From assembly GCA_938085105.1 (NCBI GenBank), contig CALKGK010000037.1:1-61374 (forward strand): a stretch of DNA of 61,374 nucleotides, written 5' to 3'. Source of the DNA: an uncultured Flavobacteriales bacterium. Lineage in GTDB: Bacteria > Bacteroidota > Bacteroidia > Flavobacteriales_D > Sanyastnellaceae. Below, piece by piece: positions 1 through 8,127 of this stretch. Each line of letters starts with the position of its first letter. Position 1 is the stretch's first letter. Made by a program: the position numbers and the translations under genes. Under the pieces are notes generated by a model. The model worked only from the letters and a program-made list of their open reading frames with translations. It made no database searches and was not told the DNA's origin.

Positions 1-449
1 ATCCCTTTCACAACGTCATTGCTTGGATCGCCATTTGCAAAGCGATCAGGCATGATGAGATAGATCAAGTCACTTTGGTCCAAACCGCGTTCCGCACTCT
101 TTTTTTCTTTGAAGGTGTAATCAAACTGTGCTGCCGGACGCTTTTTGCCTGGTGTAAAAAGACCAAAGCTCACCGAATATTCTTTTTGCTCTTGGGGCGC
201 AACTCGATAATCTACCCACAGGTAATTAGGGTTGGCAAGTTTTTGAACCTTCAAAACCTCTCCGCTTCCTTCAATGATTTTCAAATCATATTGAGCCAGG
301 TTCTCGCCATGAAGCATGATCTGAAGTTCCGGACTTTTCATTTCACAAAACCAGAAAGGAGGCTCGATTTTGTCAATTATTTTCGGACTCTTGGAATACA
401 AGCTTATACAACTCAACATCCCTATGGTACTCATTATTAATGCTCTCAT
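1..449 (-). CDS. GH13 alpha-glucan hydrolase (cyclomaltodextrinase/neopullulanase type), N-terminal part
   Basis: Partial gene: it reads from an ATG at 449 leftward without a stop to the window edge, about 149 codons. The translation contains IEPPFWFCEMKSPELQ near residue 30 and LANPNYLWVDYRV, which match the N-terminal domain of bacterial cyclomaltodextrinases, followed by DLIYLIMPDRFANGDPSND, the classical first beta-strand region of GH13 enzymes. The family cleaves alpha-1,4 links in starch-derived oligosaccharides. The first residues (MRALIMSTIGMLSC) look like a short lipoprotein signal with Cys14, so the enzyme is probably envelope-anchored, as in SusA-like systems; a second ATG at 434 is an alternative start. 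It is divergent from a four-module carbohydrate-binding T9SS protein, which supports a shared role in alpha-glucan use. The catalytic residues lie outside the window. Confidence 0.85.
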   Translation of the reverse strand, partial: MRALIMSTIGMLSCISLYSKSPKIIDKIEPPFWFCEMKSPELQIMLHGENLAQYDLKIIEGSGEVLKVQKLANPNYLWVDYRVAPQEQKEYSVSFGLFTPGKKRPAAQFDYTFKEKKSAERGLDQSDLIYLIMPDRFANGDPSNDVVKG

Positions 450-481
450 GCAGTTTCAGCTTTGCTTGATTGTTAGCTTGG

Positions 482-494
482 TGTAAAGTTTACA
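482..494. promoter_or_regulatory. Candidate operator, perfect inverted repeat TGTAAA-g-TTTACA
   Basis: A perfect 6-bp inverted repeat with one central base lies in the 122-bp gap between the divergent GH13 and CBM genes. Its AT-rich arms resemble LacI/GntR-size operators. The regulator is not in this window, so the role is inference. Confidence 0.4.
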
Positions 495-517
495 TTTTTA
501 TCACAAAAAAAAATGGC

Positions 518-525
518 TACTTTTA
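518..525 (+). promoter_or_regulatory. Possible -7 element TACTTTTA for the CBM protein gene
   Basis: The sequence fits the Bacteroidota -7 box TAnnTTTG with one change at the last base and lies 46 nt before the start codon at 572. No convincing -33 element was identified. Confidence 0.4.
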
Positions 526-528
526 CAT

Positions 529-545
529 GGTGTGAAATATACACC
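529..545. promoter_or_regulatory. Candidate operator, inverted repeat GGTGT-n7-ACACC
   Basis: Arms GGTGT and ACACC are perfect complements around a 7-bp centre. On the minus strand the repeat overlaps TATATTTC (541-534), a plausible -7 box for the GH13 gene, and it lies just after the plus-strand -7 candidate. A protein bound here could affect both divergent genes. This is inferred from position and symmetry only. Confidence 0.35.
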
Positions 546-571
546 ACCTACTAAACATTAAACAATTTATT

Positions 572-2320
572 ATGAAGAAAATCTACTTTTTCGCGCTATT
601 CCTCTGCGCTTCATTGGTTGTCAGCGCTCAAGTTGACGTGACTTTTTCTGTCGACCTGAACAACGAAGCAGCACCAAGTGCAGATGGAGTATATATCGCT
701 GGAAACTTTGGCGATACCAATCCAGAATATCCTGTATGGAATCCTTCTGGAATTGAGATGACAGACATGGATATGGACGGAGTTTACGAAGTAACGCTAA
801 GTCTTCTTCCAGGAACTTATGAGTACAAGTTTTTGAATGGGAATGATTGGCCATTCAACGAGTCTGTACCAGCACCTTGCCAAGTTGGCGGAGGGAATTC
901 AAACCGTGAAATTACGGTAGGAATGGAAGCAATGAGCTCTTTGGTTTGTTTTGGAAGTTGTGCAGCTTGCAACGAATATGCGGTTTTGTTCCGTGTAGAC
1001 ATGACAGCTCAGCCAGCAGTGAATCCTAATGGAGTTCACGTTGCAGGATCATTCCAGCAACCAACCGCTTGGCAAGCAGGCGATACTCCTTTGTCTGATG
1101 AAGACGGAGATGGAGTATGGGAAGTTCTTGCAACTTTCACAGCAGATGCTTTGGACATGGATGGAAACATTCAGTACAAGTTCATCAACGGAAACGACTG
1201 GGCGAACCCTAATGAAGACATGACCGGACAAGATTGTGCAGTTCCAGGTGGTGGAGATCGCCAGTTGGCTGTAAGTGAGTTCAACATGATGACGGATGCA
1301 TACTGCTTTGGTACTTGTAGCCCATGCACTGCTCCTACAATGGTTACTTTCCAAGTAGATATGAGCTTGCAAACGGTTTCTCCTAACGGAGTTCACGTAG
1401 CAGGAGCTTTCCAAACCCCAGACGCGTGGCAGCCGGGAGCAACTGAAATGTTGGATGACGATATGGATGGCGTTTACGAGGTAACTGTTCCAGTTCAACC
1501 AGGTAACTACGCATTCAAATTCATCAACGGTAACAACTGGGATGGGCCAGATAACGATAACGAAGCGGTACCTGGTGAGTGTGCAACGGACGGTAACCGT
1601 CTTTTGGTAGCTGAAGGTGAAGAGATGACGGTAACTTACTGCTACAATCAGTGTGGAGCAGCTTGCGTTGCAGATCCAGATCCAGAAGAGATTACTTTTA
1701 GAGTGGATATGACTGAGGAAACAGTAGACGCAGCAGGCGTTTGGTTGATCGGTGGTTTCACAACGCCACAATGGCAAAGTGGAGCAACTCAGATGACAGA
1801 TGTTGATGAAGATGGTATTTACGAGGCGACCCTCACCGTTGATGGTTCTGCAGAAATGCAGTACAAGTTCACAAATGGTGATCCATACCCAAATGAAACC
1901 ATTGATGATTCTGTAAGTGAAACTGGTGATTTCCTCGAAGGAGGTTGCGGAGTTTCTAATGGACTAGGAGCTTTCAACAGAACTTATTTGAGAGATGGAA
2001 GCGGAGTTGTTTTAGAAGCAGTATGCTACAACTCTTGCGCAACTTGTATTATAAATGTTGATGAGTTGAGCAGCAGAATTGGATTGAATGTATATCCAAA
2101 CCCAAGCCAGGATGTTTTGAACATTTCAATGGAGGATGCTACAACAGTAAACACAATTGAATTGATCAATCAACTTGGACAGACGGTTATCAACATGAAC
2201 AAAGAAGCCTTGAGCAACAATTCAAATGCCTTGAATGTTAGCGCACTTCCTTCAGGGTTCTACACCTTGAGTATTTTCACAACAAACGGTGTTATCACCA
2301 AGAAAGTGATTAAGAAATAA
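572..2320 (+). CDS. T9SS-exported protein with four CBM48/CBM20-like carbohydrate-binding modules
   Basis: A 582-residue exported protein. Residues 1-19 form a signal peptide ending SAQ. Four copies of one module of about 110 residues start near residues 21, 136, 256 and 372; each begins with a strand such as VTFRVDM, continues GVHVAGSFQ, then DDMDGVYEVT and YKFINGNDW. This is the beta-sandwich pattern of glycogen/starch-binding domains (E-set/CBM48-like). Each module ends in a Cys-rich stretch (for example CYNQCGAAC), probably disulphide-bonded. A T9SS type-A sorting domain starts near residue 500 (VYPNPSQDVLNI) and ends at a KKVIKK tail, so the protein should be exported through the Por machinery and attached to the surface or released. 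Its divergent GH13 neighbour suggests starch or glycogen binding. The glucan specificity is inferred. Confidence 0.85.
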   Translation: MKKIYFFALFLCASLVVSAQVDVTFSVDLNNEAAPSADGVYIAGNFGDTNPEYPVWNPSGIEMTDMDMDGVYEVTLSLLPGTYEYKFLNGNDWPFNESVPAPCQVGGGNSNREITVGMEAMSSLVCFGSCAACNEYAVLFRVDMTAQPAVNPNGVHVAGSFQQPTAWQAGDTPLSDEDGDGVWEVLATFTADALDMDGNIQYKFINGNDWANPNEDMTGQDCAVPGGGDRQLAVSEFNMMTDAYCFGTCSPCTAPTMVTFQVDMSLQTVSPNGVHVAGAFQTPDAWQPGATEMLDDDMDGVYEVTVPVQPGNYAFKFINGNNWDGPDNDNEAVPGECATDGNRLLVAEGEEMTVTYCYNQCGAACVADPDPEEITFRVDMTEETVDAAGVWLIGGFTTPQWQSGATQMTDVDEDGIYEATLTVDGSAEMQYKFTNGDPYPNETIDDSVSETGDFLEGGCGVSNGLGAFNRTYLRDGSGVVLEAVCYNSCATCIINVDELSSRIGLNVYPNPSQDVLNISMEDATTVNTIELINQLGQTVINMNKEALSNNSNALNVSALPSGFYTLSIFTTNGVITKKVIKK

Positions 2321-2342
2321 GGAGATAAAAACCTTTTTTAAA

Positions 2343-2388
2343 AGTCCGAACGGGTCAGTTAATGATCCTGTTCGGGCTTTTTTTTTCT
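2343..2388 (+). terminator. Rho-independent terminator after the CBM protein gene
   Basis: The stem pairs CCGAACGGGTCA with TGATCCTGTTCGG (a few mismatches) around a short loop and is followed by a run of nine T. It lies 23 nt after the stop codon at 2320. Confidence 0.85.
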
Positions 2389-2430
2389 TCAAAAGAATGC
2401 TAACTTGTTAATATTTGACGATTTTAGTGC

Positions 2431-2461
2431 TTGTGTAACACTAGTGCTCGGCATATATTTA
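2431..2461 (+). promoter_or_regulatory. Bacteroidota-type promoter, TTG-N20-TATATTTA
   Basis: TTG at 2431-2433 is separated by 20 nt from TATATTTA at 2454-2461, matching the -33/-7 arrangement of Bacteroidota housekeeping promoters. It is 42 nt upstream of the SprB-repeat gene. Confidence 0.6.
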
Positions 2462-2503
2462 CACTCAAATTGAAATTTTATCTACAACCAATCCAAATCT
2501 TAC

Positions 2504-4873
2504 ATGAAAAGGTTTTTACTATTTATTGCTTGTGCAATGCTATCAACCGCTTCTTTCGCCCAGTTTACGGGTCTCGAAGTAGAGGTTTATCAAGTGCACG
2601 ACGGTTCTATTCCCGTTCTTGAAGGAATGACGACCTACCGTCTTTACGCGAATTTTGCAGATCCAGACGATTTCGTTTCTGCGATGTCAGGGCTTCAAGG
2701 AGAACCCCTTAAAATTCGTACATCAACGTCTTTCTTCCAGACTCCAGCTGGAGGCGATGCCGGATACCAAATCAATCCAGCGCTTTTCACATTTGTTCCT
2801 GAATTGGAATTTGATTCATTCTTGACAATCGGCGTGGACGACACGGATGATCCTGGACAGGATATTACTATTCTTGACGATACTCAGGTATCATGGTTGG
2901 ATCCTTTTAACGAAGGTGAAGATTTGATCATCGACGGTCTCGTTGGTGGTGCTTGGTTCGTTACTTTCGGAGCAGGTACAGTGAATGCATTCGCTGGCGA
3001 CGACGGAAAAGTATTGCTAGGTCAGTTTACTACCGACGGTACTTTTGACGGAGTAATGAATATCCAAGTATTCGAAAATGGAAGTCAAGACAACGAAGCA
3101 CGTGTGGTTGGAGAACCATTCTCTTCTGATCCTAATGCTATTTTCGGGTGTACTGATGAAACTGCAGAGAACTATGATCCAACTGCGACTGTAGATGACT
3201 GTACTTGTCAGTTCCCATGCTTTCTGAACATTGATGAAGTAGCAATTACACCAACGACATGTGCGAACACGAACAACGGTTCTGCTCAGATCATTACTTC
3301 TGGCGGACAAGGTGCTGTTTACCACCGTTTGGATGATGGTAACAACTTGGTAACAAGTAATTTCAATAACTTGGGAGCAGGTACTTACAACATCTTGGTA
3401 TATGACGGACAAGGTTGCCGCGATTCTTTGATGTTCGATATGATTACTCCAGACCCGGTTACTTTGACATCAAGCCTCGAATCTCCAATTCTTTGTAATG
3501 GGGATGCAAATGGTGTAATGATGGTAGAAGCAGCAGGTGGAACAGGTGAGTTGACGCTTAGTTTGACTCCAGAATTCACAGAGCCTACAACTGATCCTAT
3601 GTTTGTAGACCTTGGTCCGGGAACTTACACGGTTTACGCTCAAGATGAGAATGGATGTGCCGGACAAGCATCTGCCTTGGCAATTACCCAGCCTTTGGTA
3701 CTTCAAGCAAACAGCACTGCAAACTCTCCGGCTTCTTGCTTTGGTGCAGAAGACGGATTGATCGTTGCAATTGGAATTGGCGGTACTGCACCTTACCAGT
3801 ATTCTGTTGATGGAGAGTCTTGGCAAAATAGCAACCTCTTGAATGTTGCTGCTGGAGATTATGTAGTAAACGTTTTGGATGCGAATGGTTGTGAAGACCT
3901 TGGTCCAAACACCATTACGATCGGTTCTCCAGATGAAATCGTAATTGCTGAAACCTTGAGTGACATTCTTTGTAATGGAGACGGAAACGGAAGTATCGAA
4001 GTTGCTGCTACAGGCGGTAACGGAGGTTTTACCTTCTCTTTTGATGGTGGTGCTTATTCTGATACTTTGTCTTGGACAGGCCTTGAAGGAGGAATGTACA
4101 TGGTAGACGTTCTTGACGATGAAGGTTGTTCTGCTTCTGCTGAATACGAAATTATGGAACCAGCAGTTTTGACGGCAACCGCTACAGCTACTGATATTAC
4201 CTGTAATGGTGATGCTGACGGTAGCGTTTTGATTGAAATTGAAGGAGGAACTGAGGATTATACAATCGAAGGTGGTGAGACTACAGGTCTTGTAGCTGGC
4301 GACTACACTTACACAATTGTGGACGCTAACGGATGTCAAACCGAAGTAAGTGAAAGCATTGCTGAGCCAGAAGCTTTGAGTGTAACTATTGACGAAGTAG
4401 TGAACGCTGAGGATAACGATGGTTCTATCGACGTTAGTGTTGAAGGTGGAACAGGTGATTATACTTACAGTTGGACTGGATCAAACGGATTTTCTTCAAA
4501 CGAAGAAGATTTGAGTGGTTTGGCAGTAGGAGAGTACACTTTGACTGTTACGGATGAGAATGGTTGTGAGGTAATCACAGAAACTCAAGAAGTGATGGTT
4601 GGATTGGATGAGTACTTGAATAACGTTGCTTTGAGCATCTATCCAAACCCTAACAACGGTGTGTTTACATTGAATATCGAAGGTCTTAATGGAGAAGCAG
4701 TAAACTTCGACGTTGTTGATGCTATCGGTAAGACTGTTTTGAGTGAGCAATTCAATGCTGTGAACGCTTCGTTCCAACACCAAATGGACATGAGCAACTT
4801 GGCTGATGGAATGTACTACTTGAACATTCAATTGAATGGTGCAGTGAAGTCAATCAAAATGGTGAAGCAATAA
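2504..4873 (+). CDS. T9SS-exported protein with SprB-like repeats
   Basis: A 789-residue exported protein with signal peptide 1-19 (ending SFAQ). Residues 20-210 form an N-terminal domain I do not recognise. Near residue 214 comes GCTDETAENYDPTATVDDC, a short Cys motif common in surface proteins of marine Bacteroidota. From about 240 to 640 there are five or six SprB-type repeats, each with an opening Cys (ILCNGDGNGSI), a GG.P/GGY segment, and a closing (Y/V)V.V.D.NGC. SprB repeats occur in the large gliding adhesin of Flavobacterium and in many other surface proteins. A T9SS sorting domain starts near 705 (IYPNPNNGVFTLNI) and ends IKMVKQ. A role in adhesion or in surface layers is likely; the ligand cannot be told. 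It has its own promoter and terminator, so it is probably monocistronic. Confidence 0.85.
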   Translation: MKRFLLFIACAMLSTASFAQFTGLEVEVYQVHDGSIPVLEGMTTYRLYANFADPDDFVSAMSGLQGEPLKIRTSTSFFQTPAGGDAGYQINPALFTFVPELEFDSFLTIGVDDTDDPGQDITILDDTQVSWLDPFNEGEDLIIDGLVGGAWFVTFGAGTVNAFAGDDGKVLLGQFTTDGTFDGVMNIQVFENGSQDNEARVVGEPFSSDPNAIFGCTDETAENYDPTATVDDCTCQFPCFLNIDEVAITPTTCANTNNGSAQIITSGGQGAVYHRLDDGNNLVTSNFNNLGAGTYNILVYDGQGCRDSLMFDMITPDPVTLTSSLESPILCNGDANGVMMVEAAGGTGELTLSLTPEFTEPTTDPMFVDLGPGTYTVYAQDENGCAGQASALAITQPLVLQANSTANSPASCFGAEDGLIVAIGIGGTAPYQYSVDGESWQNSNLLNVAAGDYVVNVLDANGCEDLGPNTITIGSPDEIVIAETLSDILCNGDGNGSIEVAATGGNGGFTFSFDGGAYSDTLSWTGLEGGMYMVDVLDDEGCSASAEYEIMEPAVLTATATATDITCNGDADGSVLIEIEGGTEDYTIEGGETTGLVAGDYTYTIVDANGCQTEVSESIAEPEALSVTIDEVVNAEDNDGSIDVSVEGGTGDYTYSWTGSNGFSSNEEDLSGLAVGEYTLTVTDENGCEVITETQEVMVGLDEYLNNVALSIYPNPNNGVFTLNIEGLNGEAVNFDVVDAIGKTVLSEQFNAVNASFQHQMDMSNLADGMYYLNIQLNGAVKSIKMVKQ

Positions 4874-4895
4874 GCTTTAGCACTTCTGAATATTG

Positions 4896-4926
4896 AAAAA
4901 GCCCCGGTTTACCGGGGCTTTTTTTA
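4896..4926. terminator. Bidirectional terminator between the SprB-repeat gene and the DUF4407 gene
   Basis: A perfect stem AAAGCCCCGGT/ACCGGGGCTTT with a tiny loop has an A-run on the left and a T-run on the right, so it can end transcripts from both convergent genes. The stop codon of the DUF4407 gene overlaps its right arm. Confidence 0.9.
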
Positions 4927-6015
4927 TGCTTTCCATTGTTGTATCGATTCTTGTAGGTCGGCTTCTATTCTGGCCCTTTCCTTTTTGATCTGAGCATTCA
5001 TCTTAGCTGTTGAGATCTGCGTGTGGTATTTCAACTTCTCTTCAAGGTCATGCTGGCGAATGGTACGCAATTCTTTCGAGTGAAGCTCTGCTGAGAGTTC
5101 ATGCTGGTTCAAATGCAAATCGTACGGCGATCGAGAACTAATCAGTTTCACCAATAAAGGAGAACATTCAATCATCAAAAAGAGAAAAAAGATGAACTGG
5201 TGAGCGATACCAACTTTGGGGTAGGTGTCTGATAGTCGGTCCAAAGCTTGAATCCTTCCAGCAATTCCACCGAAGTCAGGTACTGGAAGGTTTTCAAGAG
5301 CTTCCGCTTTCTTTCTTTCCAATTCATCGATATCTTCGTTCAGGCTTTCTAATTGCAGGCTAGCATCATTCCGCAGCTCATCAAATTCCTTTGCAGCTCT
5401 TTCTGCGGCATCCATCTTGAGTCGGTAGATGGGCCCCATATTCCTTCTTTGAGAACCGCCAGTTCCATCCGCCTCTTGCAACGCGTCTTGAAGCAGCTTG
5501 TTTTTTTCAAGTTCAACAAAGCCGAGATTGGCATTGATGTCATTTATCTTGCCCTCGTTGAAGCTCAAGTCGTCCGCGAACCTTTGTTCAATTGCTTTCT
5601 TCTGAGCAAATCGTTCCTCTTCTTCCATCATGGTCAACTCGGTGTTGATCTCCTTTTCAAACAAACGCAATTCGATGGGGGTGGCCATCACAAATGCGAT
5701 CAAGACAGCCATAACAATTCGCGGCGCCGCCAAAAATAGACGCGACAAAAAACTGCCTTTATGTTTCAAACTAGAAACAATAAAACGATCGAGGTTAAAG
5801 ATCATCGTAGCCCAAAGTAAGCCAATCACGATGGATAGAAAAAGTTGATCAAATATGAGATGCACAGCGTATGCAGCAGCTAAAAAAGCGAAAACAGCAG
5901 TGAACAAAATGCATCCTCCTAAACTAACTTGTTTGTTAATGTCGCTCGGTGAGCGTTTCAATATGGAACGATCTGCCCCAGAGCACATCAGTAAAAAGTC
6001 TTGTACGTTTTTCAT
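4924..6015 (-). CDS. DUF4407 integral membrane protein
   Basis: A 363-residue protein matching the DUF4407 family by its N-terminal pattern (FLLMCSGAD, then a pair of helices and LDRFIVSS). Hydrophobic segments lie near residues 30-55, 58-75 and 95-115, followed by a long charged coiled-coil loop (about 120-270, rich in Glu, Lys and Arg) and a fourth membrane helix around 280-305 (HQFIFFLFLMIECSPLLVK). The C-terminal 50 residues are again charged and helical. The family is widespread in Bacteroidota and actinobacteria and has no established function. The start ATG at 6015 gives the conserved MKNVQDF beginning. A short possible reading frame ends 18 nt upstream on the same strand. Confidence 0.85.
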   Translation of the reverse strand: MKNVQDFLLMCSGADRSILKRSPSDINKQVSLGGCILFTAVFAFLAAAYAVHLIFDQLFLSIVIGLLWATMIFNLDRFIVSSLKHKGSFLSRLFLAAPRIVMAVLIAFVMATPIELRLFEKEINTELTMMEEEERFAQKKAIEQRFADDLSFNEGKINDINANLGFVELEKNKLLQDALQEADGTGGSQRRNMGPIYRLKMDAAERAAKEFDELRNDASLQLESLNEDIDELERKKAEALENLPVPDFGGIAGRIQALDRLSDTYPKVGIAHQFIFFLFLMIECSPLLVKLISSRSPYDLHLNQHELSAELHSKELRTIRQHDLEEKLKYHTQISTAKMNAQIKKERARIEADLQESIQQWKA

Positions 6016-6033
6016 TTCCTTGGATTCAATGGT

Positions 6034-6207
6034 TTAAGAATCAACGGGATAAACTTTCAGCTTATTTCTTTCAAGGTAAAATGAAGTAGGTGGGATGTCC
6101 TTTTTTTCAGCAATGAAGCCACTTTCAACTCCAAACGAAGGCCCTACACTAACTTGATTCACAACGATTTGTTCATTTGAATACGATGAATTAACGTTCC
6201 TTCTCAA
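6034..6207 (-). CDS. Possible small protein of 57 residues upstream of the DUF4407 gene
   Basis: On the minus strand an open frame runs from TTG at 6207 to TAA at 6034, just ahead of the DUF4407 start. The translation (…VGPSFGVESGFIAEKKD…SFYLERNKLKVYPVDS) has ordinary amino-acid composition and the codon choice of neighbouring genes, unlike most random frames in intergenic DNA. There is no ATG and no clear promoter. It could be a real small gene co-transcribed with DUF4407, the 3' remnant of a decayed gene, or chance. I do not recognise the sequence. Confidence 0.25.
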   Translation of the reverse strand: MRRNVNSSYSNEQIVVNQVSVGPSFGVESGFIAEKKDIPPTSFYLERNKLKVYPVDS

Positions 6208-6216
6208 GAATAGTAG

Positions 6217-6224
6217 TACTTTTG
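6217..6224 (+). promoter_or_regulatory. -7 element TACTTTTG for the DEAD-box helicase gene
   Basis: Perfect match to TAnnTTTG, 20 nt before the TTG start codon at 6245. It supports that start and implies a leader of only about 15 nt. Confidence 0.6.
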
Positions 6225-6244
6225 CATTTTATATTAGATTCCAT

Positions 6245-8050
6245 TTGAACAATTTCAAAGACTTAGGGCTTTCCGAGCCCATCCTACGTGCCCTCGATTC
6301 GATGGGCATCCATACCCCAACACCTATCCAAGCTCAGGCCATTCCGCTCTTGCTCGAAGAAAAGCAAGATTTGATTGGTTTAGCTCAGACTGGAACCGGG
6401 AAGACAGCTGCTTTCAGTTTGCCCCTTTTGGAGCGAATTGATCCAAACAGCTCTAAAGTACAGGCTGTAATTTTGAGTCCAACAAGAGAGTTGGGCCAAC
6501 AAATTGCGGCCCAGATTGCTTCTTTTTCTCAGCACCAAAGAAAGGTGAATACCCTTGCAGTTTATGGTGGTACTTCAATTGTAAATCAGATACGAGCACT
6601 GAAAAAACCGGTCCAAGTAGTGATAGCTACCCCCGGTCGTTTGCTCGATCTCATTCGTAGAAAGGCCATCAGCTTACGCAATGTCGAGTATCTAGTCCTC
6701 GATGAGGCAGATGAGATGCTCAATATGGGCTTCAAAGAAGATATCGATGAAATCCTGAAAGGGGTAGAAAGAGAGAATTCAGTTACCTGGTTATTCTCTG
6801 CTACTATGCCAAGCGGTATCCGGTCAATCATCAAACACTACATGTCTCCACAGGCAAAAGAAGTGAAGGTGAGCACTGGAAATCAGGTAAACAAAAACAT
6901 TGAGCACCAGTACATGGTGCTTCGTACAGAAGAGAAAACAAGCGTGCTTAAGCTGCTGATGGACTCTGAAGACAATATGCGAGGCATCGTTTTTTGTAGA
7001 ACAAAATTGGGTTGTCAGAAACTCTCCGATAGCCTTTCGAAAGAAGGTTACCTGGCGGATGCCTTGCATGGTGACTTGTCTCAGAATCAACGTGATGCTG
7101 TGATGGGCAAATTCAAAGCACACCGTCTTCAAGTACTTTGTGCTACTGACGTTGCTGCTCGTGGTATTGACGTAAACGACCTTACCCACGTTATTCACTA
7201 CAATCTTCCCGATAACGATGAGTATTATACTCACCGAAGTGGTCGTACCGCACGTGCAGGAAAAACTGGAGTTTCGATCGCTTTGGTTTCAACCAGAGAA
7301 AGAACGAAGCTGCTTAGTTTCGCGCGGAATATCAAGATTGATGTAAGTCGTGTAAATCCTCCTTCAGGACGAGTTATAGTAGAGAAGCGTGTTATGAATT
7401 TGGCGAAGCGTATTGAGAACATAGATGTTCCTCGTGCGCTTCCAGATGAAATCATCGAAACGGGAATTACTCAACTCGAACACCTCAGCAAAACAGAGCT
7501 CATCACCAAGATGATTGCTATGGAGGTGAACAGCATGGATTTGGATACACTCTTGTCCAACAAACCTCCAAGAAAAACACGTGACCGCGATGATCGTCCT
7601 GAACGAGAAGATCGCAAAGCACGAAGAGATCGAAAAGAGCGTCCGGAAAGGAAGGAACGCGAGTACAAGAAGAAAGACGACTACCGTTCAGACTCCTTTG
7701 ACTCACCAAAAGAATCCAAAGCCCGAAAAGCTTCGAAAGAAACGGCAGGCTATGTTCGCTTCTTTATCAATTTAGGTAAAGTCGATCAGGTGAAGAAGGA
7801 TGACCTCGTTGAGTTCTTGCACGAACAAGGTGGAGTAGAACAGTCCAACTTGGGGAACATCACAGTGAACGATCAGCATTCTTTCTTTGAGGTTGATGAA
7901 AAGTCTTCCAAAAAGATTGCTCAACGTTTCAAAGGTCTTTTGGTCAATGGACGACCATTAAGAGTGAATAGAGATGATCCAGGCGCTTCATTCCCTTCAA
8001 AGAAAAAGGGCAAGGGAAAACCAAGTTCAAAACAAAGAAAGAGATCCTAA
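6245..8050 (+). CDS. DEAD-box ATP-dependent RNA helicase with C-terminal DbpA-type RNA-binding domain
   Basis: A 601-residue helicase of the CsdA/DeaD type. Motifs in order: Q-motif region FKDLGLSEPILRAL, Walker A AQTGTGKT (47-54), PTRELGQQ, TPGRLLDL, DEAD (153-156), SAT (185-187), and HRSGRTARAGKTG. After the helicase core comes a charged Arg/Asp/Lys linker (about 440-500) and a C-terminal DbpA-like RNA-recognition fold (about 505-580) ending in a Lys-rich tail. Such helicases unwind structured RNA during ribosome assembly and cold adaptation. The start codon is TTG: the family normally begins a few residues before FKDLGL, and the -7 box lies directly upstream, leaving no ATG alternative. 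It is followed closely by typA, another ribosome-associated factor. Confidence 0.92.
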   Translation: MNNFKDLGLSEPILRALDSMGIHTPTPIQAQAIPLLLEEKQDLIGLAQTGTGKTAAFSLPLLERIDPNSSKVQAVILSPTRELGQQIAAQIASFSQHQRKVNTLAVYGGTSIVNQIRALKKPVQVVIATPGRLLDLIRRKAISLRNVEYLVLDEADEMLNMGFKEDIDEILKGVERENSVTWLFSATMPSGIRSIIKHYMSPQAKEVKVSTGNQVNKNIEHQYMVLRTEEKTSVLKLLMDSEDNMRGIVFCRTKLGCQKLSDSLSKEGYLADALHGDLSQNQRDAVMGKFKAHRLQVLCATDVAARGIDVNDLTHVIHYNLPDNDEYYTHRSGRTARAGKTGVSIALVSTRERTKLLSFARNIKIDVSRVNPPSGRVIVEKRVMNLAKRIENIDVPRALPDEIIETGITQLEHLSKTELITKMIAMEVNSMDLDTLLSNKPPRKTRDRDDRPEREDRKARRDRKERPERKEREYKKKDDYRSDSFDSPKESKARKASKETAGYVRFFINLGKVDQVKKDDLVEFLHEQGGVEQSNLGNITVNDQHSFFEVDEKSSKKIAQRFKGLLVNGRPLRVNRDDPGASFPSKKKGKGKPSSKQRKRS

Positions 8051-8127
8051 GGGATTCATAAATCAGAACATTTTATTTCGAGGAGCAAGGGCGTTGACCT
8101 TTGTTTTCTCAAACCAATACCTACAAG

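Noticed and set aside
75-440. Plus-strand open frame of about 120 codons
   Set aside because: The minus strand of the same region encodes a clear GH13 N-terminus, so the plus-strand frame is a shadow.
1049-1777. Minus-strand open frame of 242 codons within the CBM protein gene
   Set aside because: It is antisense to four repeated modules; their regular codon pattern keeps the opposite frame open. The translation has no family resemblance.
3470-4339. Minus-strand open frame of 289 codons within the SprB-repeat gene
   Set aside because: Again antisense to a repetitive coding sequence; composition is Ser/Thr/Ile-rich and without known motifs.
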